The notes: generated from the sequence alone by a model not told the origin. 64,000 nt of DNA from Volvox africanus (GCA_030268105.1 BSDZ01000028.1:644001-708000), one strand, 5' to 3'; shown: positions 23,780-37,197, counted from the first letter of the stretch. Translations and numbers: made by a program.

Positions 23780-25648
23780 TTGTGGACCGCACAACCATGC
23801 GTGTTGCCGTACAGAGGATAGGTAATAAGATCTTTATGTATGATGTAGGCGGGTAGGCGGGAGTCGTACATAAGTTGAAGGGACGAGAACTGTAGACATG
23901 TGAAACAGGGAGGTCGGCAGGGTTTGAACGAAAGGGTTGCGACATCGACATGTGTAGGTAGGTCAAGAGAGGGATAGATAGTATGTGGGGATGATTGGAC
24001 AGCGGGGCCGTGGTACATGGGTTGGCAAGCACGTTTATGTTGGTGACCTTGGTGTTTTGTTTTGGAGGCCTGCTTACGATAGGTGTACCGAGTTGCATGT
24101 ATGTGGCCAGTTAGGTGCGTATAGGTGTCATGGGTGTGTAAGGTGGGGACATGGTGATAACTGATTGCCGAGGCTGAGGTAGGGATCGTTCATACTAATT
24201 AATTTGCATAGGATCACTTCGGTAGGGATCGTTCATACTAATTAATTTGCATAGGATCACTTCGGTAGGGATCGTTCATACTAATGAATTTGCATAGGAT
24301 TCTACAACTTTATACTATAATATGGATGTGAAGAGGCATTATGCCATGGATCGTTCATACCATGGTGAAAACCGCCCATCCCATCAGCACTGGGCACGTA
24401 AGCATCATTGGGCCAGATCAGTAGTACGGTGGGGGACCACGTGCGAACCCCTGGTGACGATTTGTTTTGAATCAATACATATGCATGCTACTTCCTATGG
24501 TGGGCTTGTGATTTGTAGTGATTTACTGAAATAAGCAGCGATTCGAGTCATTTGCGACAATATTTAGCGAGTCTCCACGTCCCAACATGGGACGAAAGTG
24601 TGTGCGTAAGATCCAAAACGATAGCCTGGTTATCACCAGCCCATGCTGAGAAGTTTTGTCTTGAGACTTTCGAATCATTTCGGGAAAATGTTCTTAGAAA
24701 GACTGCAGTAAATTTTTATTTAAATTGCAGCTTTAATTGAAATGGGCGTCGTAACCCCTTTCCGCAAGGTTCCGGAGCGCAACACGTGCAGTGGACGAGT
24801 GATGGATGATAGGAAAATAGAAACAAGGACGGAACGGTTTTTAAACAGATCCCTTGCAAACTATTCTATCATAAAATAAGCTGGGATTTTAGGATGTCTG
24901 CTGACTGAAGTTCAAAGTCAGCCATCTTAACCTCCGTGAGGGTGACATGATGCTTTCTGCTCCTGCAAACTGTAATAATTGCGCAGTATGAACTGCACCT
25001 CGCATGTTTATTAATTTCCTTACGCCGCAACTGTCTTCATGCACCTAGCGGTGCACCCTCCACATTGCTCCCGGAGGCTCCTGACATGGCTGAGCAGGCC
25101 GTGTGCACTCGAGGCGCTCGCTCCCTTGAATGTGAGCACAGCCACACAAGTATTGTAATTACTATTTTTATCCGTTAGGTGTGTTTTGAGACGTGAGTTC
25201 CTCCGATACTTTCTAGAGCCTATTTGTGTCATCCCAGCACTAATCCTGAAACATCGTAGGCTTGGAGTATGGAGAATGACGGCCGGGGGCCCTATGATAG
25301 AAAACAACGCATGGGCCCTAGAAAACAAAACTTAAACATGCTACAATGTACTTGAACAACGGAAGGGCACAGTGAGGATTACGGCACTCAAGGTTATCCT
25401 AGTTATGAATGTGTGTCCCACTTGGCGCCGGCAACCCTACTGGCCATATTCGAATCCTGAGTACGTGACGAGACCGTATGTGCCACCATCTTGCTTCGAC
25501 CCCTGATAAAATGGCGCATTACCAATGTGGTAACAATTATATTCCTGAAAGGCCCTATGCAAGTGTTATATAGAATTATAATCTTGATGACAGGCTTTTG
25601 GGATATAGGTTTTTGAAAGTGCACCGGTAATGTGCTAACGTCGTACAG

Positions 25649-27136
25649 GGACGGTCCTGGCGTGTTAGTATCCCCCAAGGATGACAACACGTTGGCATTG
25701 TGGGAGTTTGATCCAGCCGCTCTGGCAGCGGCGGGCTGGAGCGCTGCCACGGCGTTGCGCCGCCTAGCGGCAGCACTGGGGCCCGCCGCCACGGATGTGC
25801 AGCCGCTAGTCAACTGCGGAGGTGTCTTCGCGCCCCCCCGACGCCCCGCAGTGCCCCCTCCTGGCCGGCTGACGCCGGCGGCGTTGTGTGCCGTACTGGC
25901 GGCGCTGCAGCCCGAGGGTGCGGTGATTGTGGACGAGTCTCTCACCAGCGGGTCGTCGTACTGGGAGGTTTCAAAGGTGCGGTGCACAACGTACAGGATC
26001 GCTGTACTCGAATAATAACTCCTGCAGGATGCACCAACCTTTATCTATTTCCCTGTCACTTTATCCTGACATCGTATGGTGCATCATCCGGCGACATACC
26101 ACCGAGACATCATGAGGGTACGGCAACGGCATTACGTTCTCATCTTGGGCGCCGAACTGTCGTATGTCGTACCTTTGTCTGTGTTTCCGTGCTCTGGACC
26201 CTTACAGGGATGTCCCCCGTTCGTACACCTCACCCTGACCGGCGGTGCGATTGGCAGCGGGCCGCCTATGGCTTTGGGTGCGGCGATAGCGCTGACAGCC
26301 GCGTCAGCTCTGCCACAAGCGAAACAGGATACTGACAGCGCCGCTGCTACTGCTGCTGCCGCCGCTTCTGCTGGCGAAGTGAACACCCGGCGTCGTGTCA
26401 TTAACCTTCAAGCTGACGGAAGTGCCATGTACAGCTTGCAGGTACGGCTGCTGTTAATGCCGTATTGTGGTAACATCGAATGATTGTTTTAATGTATGTA
26501 ATACCATGCCAGTGATGAGTCCATGGATGAGTTCATTGGAGTGAAATGGGTGGAAAATCCTATATATGTATGATGCGTTACTGCTGTGGCTACTCCTTTC
26601 CTTTCCTAACAATCAGGCACTCTGGACTCAAGCCCGTGAGCAGCTTCCCATCACCACCATAATATGCGCCAACGGCAGCTACGCCATACTCAGGGTACGA
26701 ATGCTGTGTCGTATTGTACTGCATCGTACATGTACGTCTCATCATCAGGCACACTAACAAGCTGGGAGCTAAGTACAATCAATATGTTGAGCTTCCTCCT
26801 TGAATTTATGTTTTGCACATTAAATTCTTTCGCCTTCGCATTGCCCAACGCATTTCCCCCAAGTAACCCCCCGCCGGCCCGATCATCGTCGATCGCAATC
26901 CTCATCGTCCCCAAATGTACGATCCTTAGGTAGAGGCAGCCCGGCAGCGCCTGCCCGGCATGGGCCCCGCCACACGTGCCCTCACAGATCTCACTGGCCC
27001 TCGATTGGACTGGGTGTCACTGGCTGCGGGCATGGGGGTCCCGAATTGCCGTGTGGACACTGTGGAAGGGTTCGCCATGGAGCTGGAAGCTGCACTTCGG
27101 TTCCCTGGGCCCTATCTGATTCAGGCTGATCTATGA
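25649..27136 (+). pseudogene. Copy 5 of exons 5-8 of the thiamine-diphosphate enzyme
   Basis: Exons 25649-25976, 26208-26441, 26617-26694, 26930-27136. I saw no difference from copy 4. Frames and splice sites are intact; no N-terminal half. Confidence 0.85.
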
Positions 27137-29005
27137 TTGTGGACCGCACAACCATGCGTGTTGCCGTACAGAGGATAGGTAATAAGATCTTTATGTATGA
27201 TGTAGGCGGGTAGGCGGGAGTCGTACATAAGTTGAAGGGACGAGAACTGTAGACATGTGAAACAGGGAGGTCGGCAGGGTTTGAACGAAAGGGTTGCGAC
27301 ATCGACATGTGTAGGTAGGTCAAGAGAGGGATAGATAGTATGTGGGGATGATTGGACAGCGGGGCCGTGGTACATGGGTTGGCAAGCACGTTTATGTTGG
27401 TGACCTTGGTGTTTTGTTTTGGAGGCCTGCTTACGATAGGTGTACCGAGTTGCATGTATGTGGCCAGTTAGGTGCGTATAGGTGTCATGGGTGTGTAAGG
27501 TGGGGACATGGTGATAACTGATTGCCGAGGCTGAGGTAGGGATCGTTCATACTAATTAATTTGCATAGGATCACTTCGGTAGGGATCGTTCATACTAATT
27601 AATTTGCATAGGATCACTTCGGTAGGGATCGTTCATACTAATGAATTTGCATAGGATTCTACAACTTTATACTATAATATGGATGTGAAGAGGCATTATG
27701 CCATGGATCGTTCATACCATGGTGAAAACCGCCCATCCCATCAGCACTGGGCACGTAAGCATCATTGGGCCAGATCAGTAGTACGGTGGGGGACCACGTG
27801 CGAACCCCTGGTGACGATTTGTTTTGAATCAATACATATGCATGCTACTTCCTATGGTGGGCTTGTGATTTGTAGTGATTTACTGAAATAAGCAGCGATT
27901 CGAGTCATTTGCGACAATATTTAGCGAGTCTCCACGTCCCAACATGGGACGAAAGTGTGTGCGTAAGATCCAAAACGATAGCCTGGTTATCACCAGCCCA
28001 TGCTGAGAAGTTTTGTCTTGAGACTTTCGAATCATTTCGGGAAAATGTTCTTAGAAAGACTGCAGTAAATTTTTATTTAAATTGCAGCTTTAATTGAAAT
28101 GGGCGTCGTAACCCCTTTCCGCAAGGTTCCGGAGCGCAACACGTGCAGTGGACGAGTGATGGATGATAGGAAAATAGAAACAAGGACGGAACGGTTTTTA
28201 AACAGATCCCTTGCAAACTATTCTATCATAAAATAAGCTGGGATTTTAGGATGTCTGCTGACTGAAGTTCAAAGTCAGCCATCTTAACCTCCGTGAGGGT
28301 GACATGATGCTTTCTGCTCCTGCAAACTGTAATAATTGCGCAGTATGAACTGCACCTCGCATGTTTATTAATTTCCTTACGCCGCAACTGTCTTCATGCA
28401 CCTAGCGGTGCACCCTCCACATTGCTCCCGGAGGCTCCTGACATGGCTGAGCAGGCCGTGTGCACTCGAGGCGCTCGCTCCCTTGAATGTGAGCACAGCC
28501 ACACAAGTATTGTAATTACTATTTTTATCCGTTAGGTGTGTTTTGAGACGTGAGTTCCTCCGATACTTTCTAGAGCCTATTTGTGTCATCCCAGCACTAA
28601 TCCTGAAACATCGTAGGCTTGGAGTATGGAGAATGACGGCCGGGGGCCCTATGATAGAAAACAACGCATGGGCCCTAGAAAACAAAACTTAAACATGCTA
28701 CAATGTACTTGAACAACGGAAGGGCACAGTGAGGATTACGGCACTCAAGGTTATCCTAGTTATGAATGTGTGTCCCACTTGGCGCCGGCAACCCTACTGG
28801 CCATATTCGAATCCTGAGTACGTGACGAGACCGTATGTGCCACCATCTTGCTTCGACCCCTGATAAAATGGCGCATTACCAATGTGGTAACAATTATATT
28901 CCTGAAAGGCCCTATGCAAGTGTTATATAGAATTATAATCTTGATGACAGGCTTTTGGGATATAGGTTTTTGAAAGTGCACCGGTAATGTGCTAACGTCG
29001 TACAG

Positions 29006-30493
29006 GGACGGTCCTGGCGTGTTAGTATCCCCCAAGGATGACAACACGTTGGCATTGTGGGAGTTTGATCCAGCCGCTCTGGCAGCGGCGGGCTGGAGCG
29101 CTGCCACGGCGTTGCGCCGCCTAGCGGCAGCACTGGGGCCCGCCGCCACGGATGTGCAGCCGCTAGTCAACTGCGGAGGTGTCTTCGCGCCCCCCCGACG
29201 CCCCGCAGTGCCCCCTCCTGGCCGGCTGACGCCGGCGGCGTTGTGTGCCGTACTGGCGGCGCTGCAGCCCGAGGGTGCGGTGATTGTGGACGAGTCTCTC
29301 ACCAGCGGGTCGTCGTACTGGGAGGTTTCAAAGGTGCGGTGCACAACGTACAGGATCGCTGTACTCGAATAATAACTCCTGCAGGATGCACCAACCTTTA
29401 TCTATTTCCCTGTCACTTTATCCTGACATCGTATGGTGCATCATCCGGCGACATACCACCGAGACATCATGAGGGTACGGCAACGGCATTACGTTCTCAT
29501 CTTGGGCGCCGAACTGTCGTATGTCGTACCTTTGTCTGTGTTTCCGTGCTCTGGACCCTTACAGGGATGTCCCCCGTTCGTACACCTCACCCTGACCGGC
29601 GGTGCGATTGGCAGCGGGCCGCCTATGGCTTTGGGTGCGGCGATAGCGCTGACAGCCGCGTCAGCTCTGCCACAAGCGAAACAGGATACTGACAGCGCCG
29701 CTGCTACTGCTGCTGCCGCCGCTTCTGCTGGCGAAGTGAACACCCGGCGTCGTGTCATTCACCTTCAAGCTGACGGAAGTGCCATGTACAGCTTGCAGGT
29801 ACGGCTGCTGTTAATGCCGTATTGTGGTAACATCGAATGATTGTTTTAATGTATGTAATACCATGCCAGTGATGAGTCCATGGATGAGTTCATTGGAGTG
29901 AAATGGGTGGAAAATCCTATATATGTATGATGCGTTACTGCTGTGGCTACTCCTTTCCTTTCCTAACAATCAGGCACTCTGGACTCAAGCCCGTGAGCAG
30001 CTTCCCATCACCACCATAATATGCGCCAACGGCAGCTACGCCATACTCAGGGTACGAATGCTGTGTCGTATTGTACTGCATCGTACATGTACGTCTCATC
30101 ATCAGGCACACTAACAAGCTGGGAGCTAAGTACAATCAATATGTTGAGCTTCCTCCTTGAATTTATGTTTTGCACATTAAATTCTTTCGCCTTCGCATTG
30201 CCCAACGCATTTCCCCCAAGTAACCCCCCGCCGGCCCGATCATCGTCGATCGCAATCCTCATCGTCTCCAAATGTACGATCCTTAGGTAGAGGCAGCCCG
30301 GCAGCGCCTGCCCGGCATGGGCCCCGCCACACGTGCCCTCACAGATCTCACTGGCCCTCGATTGGACTGGGTGTCACTGGCTGCGGGCATGGGGGTCCCG
30401 AATTGCCGTGTGGACACTGTGGAAGGGTTCGCCATGGAGCTGGAAGCTGCACTTCGGTTCCCTGGGCCCTATCTGATTCAGGCTGATCTATGA
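29006..30493 (+). pseudogene. Copy 6 of exons 5-8 of the thiamine-diphosphate enzyme
   Basis: Exons 29006-29333, 29565-29798, 29974-30051, 30287-30493. It carries the same Asn to His change as copy 3 (29760). Marker state C, T, T, C, so it combines the copy 3 coding variant with the copy 1 variant at the last site. Confidence 0.85.
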
Positions 30494-32362
30494 TTGTGGA
30501 CCGCACAACCATGCGTGTTGCCGTACAGAGGATAGGTAATAAGATCTTTATGTATGATGTAGGCGGGTAGGCGGGAGTCGTACATAAGTTGAAGGGACGA
30601 GAACTGTAGACATGTGAAACAGGGAGGTCGGCAGGGTTTGAACGAAAGGGTTGCGACATCGACATGTGTAGGTAGGTCAAGAGAGGGATAGATAGTATGT
30701 GGGGATGATTGGACAGCGGGGCCGTGGTACATGGGTTGGCAAGCACGTTTATGTTGGTGACCTTGGTGTTTTGTTTTGGAGGCCTGCTTACGATAGGTGT
30801 ACCGAGTTGCATGTATGTGGCCAGTTAGGTGCGTATAGGTGTCATGGGTGTGTAAGGTGGGGACATGGTGATAACTGATTGCCGAGGCTGAGGTAGGGAT
30901 CGTTCATACTAATTAATTTGCATAGGATCACTTCGGTAGGGATCGTTCATACTAATTAATTTGCATAGGATCACTTCGGTAGGGATCGTTCATACTAATG
31001 AATTTGCATAGGATTCTACAACTTTATACTATAATATGGATGTGAAGAGGCATTATGCCATGGATCGTTCATACCATGGTGAAAACCGCCCATCCCATCA
31101 GCACTGGGCACGTAAGCATCATTGGGCCAGATCAGTAGTACGGTGGGGGACCACGTGCGAACCCCTGGTGACGATCTGTTTTGAATCAATACATATGCAT
31201 GCTACTTCCTATGGTGGGCTTGTGATTTGTAGTGATTTACTGAAATAAGCAGCGATTCGAGTCATTTGCGACAATATTTAGCGAGTCTCCACGTCCCAAC
31301 ATGGGACGAAAGTGTGTGCGTAAGATCCAAAACGATAGCCTGGTTATCACCAGCCCATGCTGAGAAGTTTTGTCTTGAGACTTTCGAATCATTTCGGGAA
31401 AATGTTCTTAGAAAGACTGCAGTAAATTTTTATTTAAATTGCAGCTTTAATTGAAATGGGCGTCGTAACCCCTTTCCGCAAGGTTCCGGAGCGCAACACG
31501 TGCAGTGGACGAGTGATGGATGATAGGAAAATAGAAACAAGGACGGAACGGTTTTTAAACAGATCCCTTGCAAACTATTCTATCATAAAATAAGCTGGGA
31601 TTTTAGGATGTCTGCTGACTGAAGTTCAAAGTCAGCCATCTTAACCTCCGTGAGGGTGACATGATGCTTTCTGCTCCTGCAAACTGTAATAATTGCGCAG
31701 TATGAACTGCACCTCGCATGTTTATTAATTTCCTTACGCCGCAACTGTCTTCATGCACCTAGCGGTGCACCCTCCACATTGCTCCCGGAGGCTCCTGACA
31801 TGGCTGAGCAGGCCGTGTGCACTCGAGGCGCTCGCTCCCTTGAATGTGAGCACAGCCACACAAGTATTGTAATTACTATTTTTATCCGTTAGGTGTGTTT
31901 TGAGACGTGAGTTCCTCCGATACTTTCTAGAGCCTATTTGTGTCATCCCAGCACTAATCCTGAAACATCGTAGGCTTGGAGTATGGAGAATGACGGCCGG
32001 GGGCCCTATGATAGAAAACAACGCATGGGCCCTAGAAAACAAAACTTAAACATGCTACAATGTACTTGAACAACGGAAGGGCACAGTGAGGATTACGGCA
32101 CTCAAGGTTATCCTAGTTATGAATGTGTGTCCCACTTGGCGCCGGCAACCCTACTGGCCATATTCGAATCCTGAGTACGTGACGAGACCGTATGTGCCAC
32201 CATCTTGCTTCGACCCCTGATAAAATGGCGCATTACCAATGTGGTAACAATTATATTCCTGAAAGGCCCTATGCAAGTGTTATATAGAATTATAATCTTG
32301 ATGACAGGCTTTTGGGATATAGGTTTTTGAAAGTGCACCGGTAATGTGCTAACGTCGTACAG

Positions 32363-32690
32363 GGACGGTCCTGGCGTGTTAGTATCCCCCAAGGATGACA
32401 ACACGTTGGCATTGTGGGAGTTTGATCCAGCCGCTCTGGCAGCGGCGGGCTGGAGCGCTGCCACGGCGTTGCGCCGCCTAGCGGCAGCACTGGGGCCCGC
32501 CGCCACGGATGTGCAGCCGCTAGTCAACTGCGGAGGTGTCTTCGCGCCCCCCCGACGCCCCGCAGTGCCCCCTCCTGGCCGGCTGACGCCGGCGGCGTTG
32601 TGTGCCGTACTGGCGGCGCTGCAGCCCGAGGGTGCGGTGATTGTGGACGAGTCTCTCACCAGCGGGTCGTCGTACTGGGAGGTTTCAAAG
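32363..32690 (+). pseudogene. Copy 7 stub: exon 5 only
   Basis: Exon 5 is complete with its acceptor and donor, but the array stops at 32857 within the following intron, so exons 6-8 are absent. The sequence changes abruptly to unrelated AT-rich DNA. Confidence 0.9.
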
Positions 32691-32857
32691 GTGCGGTGCA
32701 CAACGTACAGGATCGCTGTACTCGAATAATAACTCCTGCAGGATGCACCAACCTTTATCTATTTCCCTGTCACTTTATCCTGACATCGTATGGTGCATCA
32801 TCCGGCGACATACCACCGAGACATCATGAGGGTACGGCAACGGCATTACGTTCTCAT

Positions 32858-33626
32858 GCGCTGCAGCCCGGATATTTTACAGTTTATTACTTTTGGCTTT
32901 ATCGTAAGAAGATTTATAAATAAAAGGAATATGGTTTTTTGTCTGATGTTTCAGAAGGATAATGCTGTAAATTTGAAGCTATTTCTTCTAGTGGCACTAA
33001 AATCGTTTGCTTCCGTGGGAGATGGGTGATGGAATGTCCCGCTTGTGCTGAAGTGCGTGCCGGATTTGCTAGCTTATGGGTGGGACAGAACTCTGCTATG
33101 CATCAATTTATGTCAATGGTTCACTAGCTAGGCCTCGTTCGCATTATGAATAACATCTGCTTAAGACGGGGCAGGACTTAGGCACTTTACATTCCTCTAC
33201 TTTTCTTTCACCGTGTTCCTTTTCGCTGGAACCTTATTCTAGAATCTGATTTTGTGTTAACTACCATTCCAATTTGCTCTGATCGTTAATTTCGGTCCTA
33301 CAGGCATCCTGGCTCGTCCGGGCCTTACGAGCTCTTTAAAGAGTTTATAACAAATAAGAAGCCAGGTTACGATTGTGAACAGTGTTAGCAGGTTGCGATT
33401 GTGTAATAAATGGATACACGTACCATGGTTAACCGTTTGTCCAAATTTCCCAAACGGCCAGCCAGGCGTTCTAGTATGTTAAAATGTCGTCTTTCGCCAC
33501 ACGAAACGTATCAAGAAAGTTTCCACGAGTAGAATTATGGTTTAGTTTGCTGGTTGCCTTCCTCTGACGTTATGAAGCTGCCACAACGTGCAAGCTAAAG
33601 CAAAGAGTACTTCTAGGTATATTGTC
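32858..33626. other. Spacer between the tandem array and the zinc-finger gene
   Basis: AT-rich unique sequence. Its first 13 bases (32858-32870) repeat a segment of exon 5, see findings. The right part should hold the promoter and 5' UTR of the gene starting at 33627. No TATA box stands out and no gene is seen. Confidence 0.5.
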
Positions 33627-36600
33627 ATGGATAAGAAGCATACATCGCTTAGTGCACAAGCAGCGCAGCTGCAGCGGTCAATCCAAAGCAGGGAGCAACG
33701 GCGCATCGCAGAGAAGGCGCAACGTTACGTGAGTGGGTCGCATACAAACCAAATGCGACTGAAGCAAATATTTGGGTTGTATGCCGCAAGAGATTATTTC
33801 GTGATGAACTTTTGCCGTGCGCAGGAGGCAGCAGAGGCAGCCGGCGAGTACGGCGCTTACGAAGGTGAGGCGAGAGCACCCGCCATATTGCCATGCACAA
33901 TGACGATGCATGGGGCAATCACTCCTGCTCTCTATCCCCCTAAAGAGCGTTATTCTGTTCTTGCCTGGAGAAGGCCATGACGTGCTGCGGTTGTCCCGCC
34001 TCGCTCATTTACCGCAGCCCAATCTGAAAGCCCTTATCCACCATTGCTTCACCATGCAGGCCCTCCTGTCAAACGTGCGGCCCTGGGTGGTGGTGCTGGA
34101 CACAGCGCGGCTCTGGTGAAGCTTTCGGAGATTTCAGCGCTAGTAAATCGCCCAGCTGAAGTCTTTCGTTGTGAGCTCTGCAATGTATGTGGTTCAGTCG
34201 GAGGCGATCCCGCGAGAGTCTGCTCTTGGGGAGGCCATGGCCGTCGTGGTGTGTCGTTGCGTGGTTGAGTTGGGCCCTATGGTTCCTATCAGAAATGTTC
34301 TCTGGCCCAGAGTAGTAGGGTTGTTACTGCGAATCACCAAGGTGTCTTTCGTAGCAACGTGCATCATCTACGTGTCGCACATTGTATCGTTTCTCGGGTA
34401 CTTCTGGGAGTATCCCGCTTACCGTAATGCGAATGATGATATAACACCAGCCATACTTCATTTCCAAGGTCCAGCATAGCCCGAAATGCCTCCAGCCGTT
34501 AAGCTTGATCCAGATTGCAATCGTATTTTTGAACTTTAAAGTTCCTTTCAAATTCCTGGCAGGCCAGCTTCCCAAGCCAAGCCCAGCATCAGCAGCATCT
34601 CGCGGGGCCGGTGCATCGAAAAGCGTTGGATAAGCTGTCGGAACAGCAGCTGACTGCTCAGCGGCGAGCTGTGTGAGTGCGCGGGAAGCCGTACGGCGTG
34701 CGATACGTGTACATGTGTGCGTACATGAGTATGCTGGTGTGCCTGTGTCTGTCTGCATGTGTGGGAAGGTAAGGTGTGACAGAGGTCAACGCGGCACCTT
34801 GCCTGAATGTACATATATACAATGGAAATAGTGTTTATGGGGGCCTTTTGTCGCCTGATGCCGTCCGGGGTGCTCGTCCACTTGTGCTTATGTTATCTTC
34901 GACTGTTTCTCCGAATGTTTCATGTTTCATTTCCCCCGTCATCATCTCCCCGTGCGTGAACTCCAACATGGCTGTGCCCGCTTCCCCGCACAGGTACCAG
35001 GATATGACGGAATCTGCCCTAGGGGCAGCAGCTTGGGCATCTGCGCACGGCTCGGGAGGGGCCGGTGGCGGCGCCAGCGGTCGGCAGCAAGCATTCGTCC
35101 ATGGCGGTGGTGCAGCTGGGGGTGGCGGCATAAGCGGAGCGGGAGGCTACACGAACCATACGGGGCCGGCAAGCGGGGCCGCCGGCGGTGCTGCAGGTGC
35201 CACCGGACGTGGCGGCCCGGGAGGCAGGGCTGGCGGGCGATGGCCGGGCGGCGGCGGCAGGTGGAGTATGGAGGGCGGGGAAGGGTTGCCTAGGAAGACA
35301 GGGAGACGTTGGAACTGGTGAAAACACATTGGCATCACCTTCCGGTCTCGCCCCAGCGGCCTGGCCTCGCGGGGGCAGGAACTGATGCCCCAAGGTGCTT
35401 GAGAGAGATGGACGGAGGCGGCTGAGGCGGCAACCCACCTGCTTTTAAGATAGGGCATAATAAATTTCCGCCCGCCCGTTTTTTTCACGAAAGGGGTGCA
35501 ATGTGACTTGGTTGCAATGCAGTGGGAGCCGGTTAAGAATGAGGTAGAGGCAACAACCGGCGATGACCAGGCTGCTAAAGAGTGTCCGCTGCCTGTGCAG
35601 GAGTATGGTTTCATGGAGTATGGTTTTGCAGTTTTTGCATATGCACCAGCCTACTCGAGGAGCTAGGAGTATTGCTATCTTAACCTGACACGATGGTGCG
35701 ACATATTTTTTAAATCAAGATTTCTTTTTGTTCTTTTTGTAAATTTTGAATTTCGGATCCACAGGAACGCTGGGCACGCTGGCCGTGCTGGGACCTCCGA
35801 TCATCCTCCCCTGCCTCGCCATGGCATAATGAGCCACGAGGAGATGGTGGCGGCGGCCACACGAACTGACGAGCCTCTTACTATAGGAGGTGAGTTGTTC
35901 CGGTGGTCAGATCCGCGTCCTTTTGCGGCTTTCACTTAAGGTTTCGGTATTGATTAATTTTCGCTTCCTGGTTAATTTTCGCTTTCTGGTTAGTTTTCGG
36001 TTTCTGGTTAGTTTCCGTTTCGAGTAAAATTAAAAAAACCATGTTGAGATGCCCAGTTGGTGGAATGGTGTTAGTGTTAGCGCGAGAGGGTCGCAGCTTT
36101 CGACGGAGAGGGTCGGTTGGAATCGTACAGCTGTGTATGCAGGTACCACACCCTGCCGCAGCAGTACAGGGACGGTGCCTGTCCGTAGGCCAGAGCGCAT
36201 GCTCTAGAAGTATATGTGAGATGATATCGCAACTACATCAAACGCGCAATGTTTACTAATTCAATATCTCATGCGATTTTAAGAACCTCTCCTATATTTC
36301 CATGCGCCGATCATCATTCGTACGAACAGGCTGGGCACCGCCCATCATCACTCTGCCAGCTCCGAAGCCTTCCCCACCCGAGAAGCCCCAACCAGCCAAG
36401 CAGCCTACTGCCAAAGGTGTGCGCGGGCTGTCCCTGTTAGCGCTCCCTTGCGCATACGGTGCGTTATCAGGCACTCACATTATGGTGTTAGGAGGGACCA
36501 CATATCGTACATGCCTGTACGTAATATGGCGCAGGTATGTAATGTCGTTACTTCTATTCTTATGATTGTCATTACACATACACATACATATCGTTACCGC

Positions 36601-37103
36601 TTTTCGTTTAATGTGTTGTAGGGTTGCCCATTGGCTGCCCATGTTCCCATCCAAATACAGGGACGCCACAACAAAACCAAAATCGGCAAGCAGCACACCC
36701 GAAGCCCGAAGATACCCTGCGGAATGATAAGCAGATGTCCCGGTCGGACGAGCAAGAGTGGCACCCGTCGTTGTCCCCAACAGCAGCTCCCGTCGCCCGA
36801 AGCATCAGAGGCGAAGGGCTGCTGGGTTTGGTGTACGGCAGTGACGATGAGGACGAAGGGAATGACGATACCGTGGCGCAAAAGAGATGTTCGTTAAGTG
36901 GCGGCAGGAAGCACTCGGAGGAAGAAGAGGGGCAACGGGGTGCTCCAGGGGGCCCGGCACAAGGGAGCATGGTGGAGGCAGTTGCAAGAGGTGGAGATGA
37001 TGACGATCACAGCAGCGATGACGACGACCAGGATGACGACGATGGAGATGTTGGTGACCATGAGGAAGCGAGGGTTGGAAGGTTTACTGGGTCCTTCTTC
37101 TAA
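33627..37103 (+). CDS. Protein with one U1/JAZ-type C2H2 zinc finger, Gly-rich and acidic regions, eight exons
   Basis: Exons: 33627-33728, 33825-33864, 34060-34184, 34563-34672, 34994-35317, 35765-35889, 36360-36416, 36622-37103. All splice phases fit, giving 454 residues. The start is the first ATG after an in-frame stop at 33573-33575. The N-terminus is Gln/Arg-rich and probably helical. The zinc finger is split by intron 3: FRCELCN ends exon 3 and exon 4 carries the two His of HLAGPVH, giving C-x2-C-x12-H-x5-H. That spacing is typical of U1-like/JAZ fingers in RNA-binding and splicing-associated proteins. Exon 5 is strongly Gly-rich with RGG-like patches, exon 7 is Pro/Lys-rich, and exon 8 has acidic runs (GSDDEDE and a long Asp stretch). 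Nuclear RNA- or dsRNA-binding is a reasonable guess from composition only. I do not recognise the specific family member. A TGTAA lies 89 bases past the stop. Confidence 0.72.
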
Positions 37104-37191
37104 TGGCGAGGTTACTTCCTCAGCTCATATATATACATATAGGCGGACGTTTGTGCAGGTGCAGATGCAGGTTGGTGCGTCATCCCGCCCG

Positions 37192-37196
37192 TGTAA
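37192..37196 (+). terminator. Candidate polyadenylation signal TGTAA of the zinc-finger gene
   Basis: First TGTAA after the stop at 37103, at a typical 3' UTR distance, which supports the gene model. Confidence 0.6.
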
Positions 37197-37197
37197 C

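Larger units (their letters stand above)
11949..32857 (+). repeat. Tandem array of a 3357-bp unit, six full copies plus a 767-bp stub
   Basis: Unit boundaries: 11949, 15306, 18663, 22020, 25377, 28734 and 32091, ending at 32857. Each unit starts inside intron 4 of the thiamine-diphosphate enzyme gene (24 bases after the exon 4 donor), contains exons 5-8 with their introns and stop codon, and ends about 1.6 kb beyond the stop. Copies are nearly identical; I found only four varying positions (copy 1 coordinates 12975, 13482, 14172, 14391). The stub ends inside intron 5, at the equivalent of 12715. The N-terminal exons 1-4 are not repeated. Confidence 0.97.

Noticed and set aside
34776..34993. 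Extending the Gly-rich exon of the zinc-finger gene left to 34776
   Set aside because: The finger model requires the acceptor at 34993; the extra sequence is pyrimidine-rich intron and breaks the phase with exon 4.
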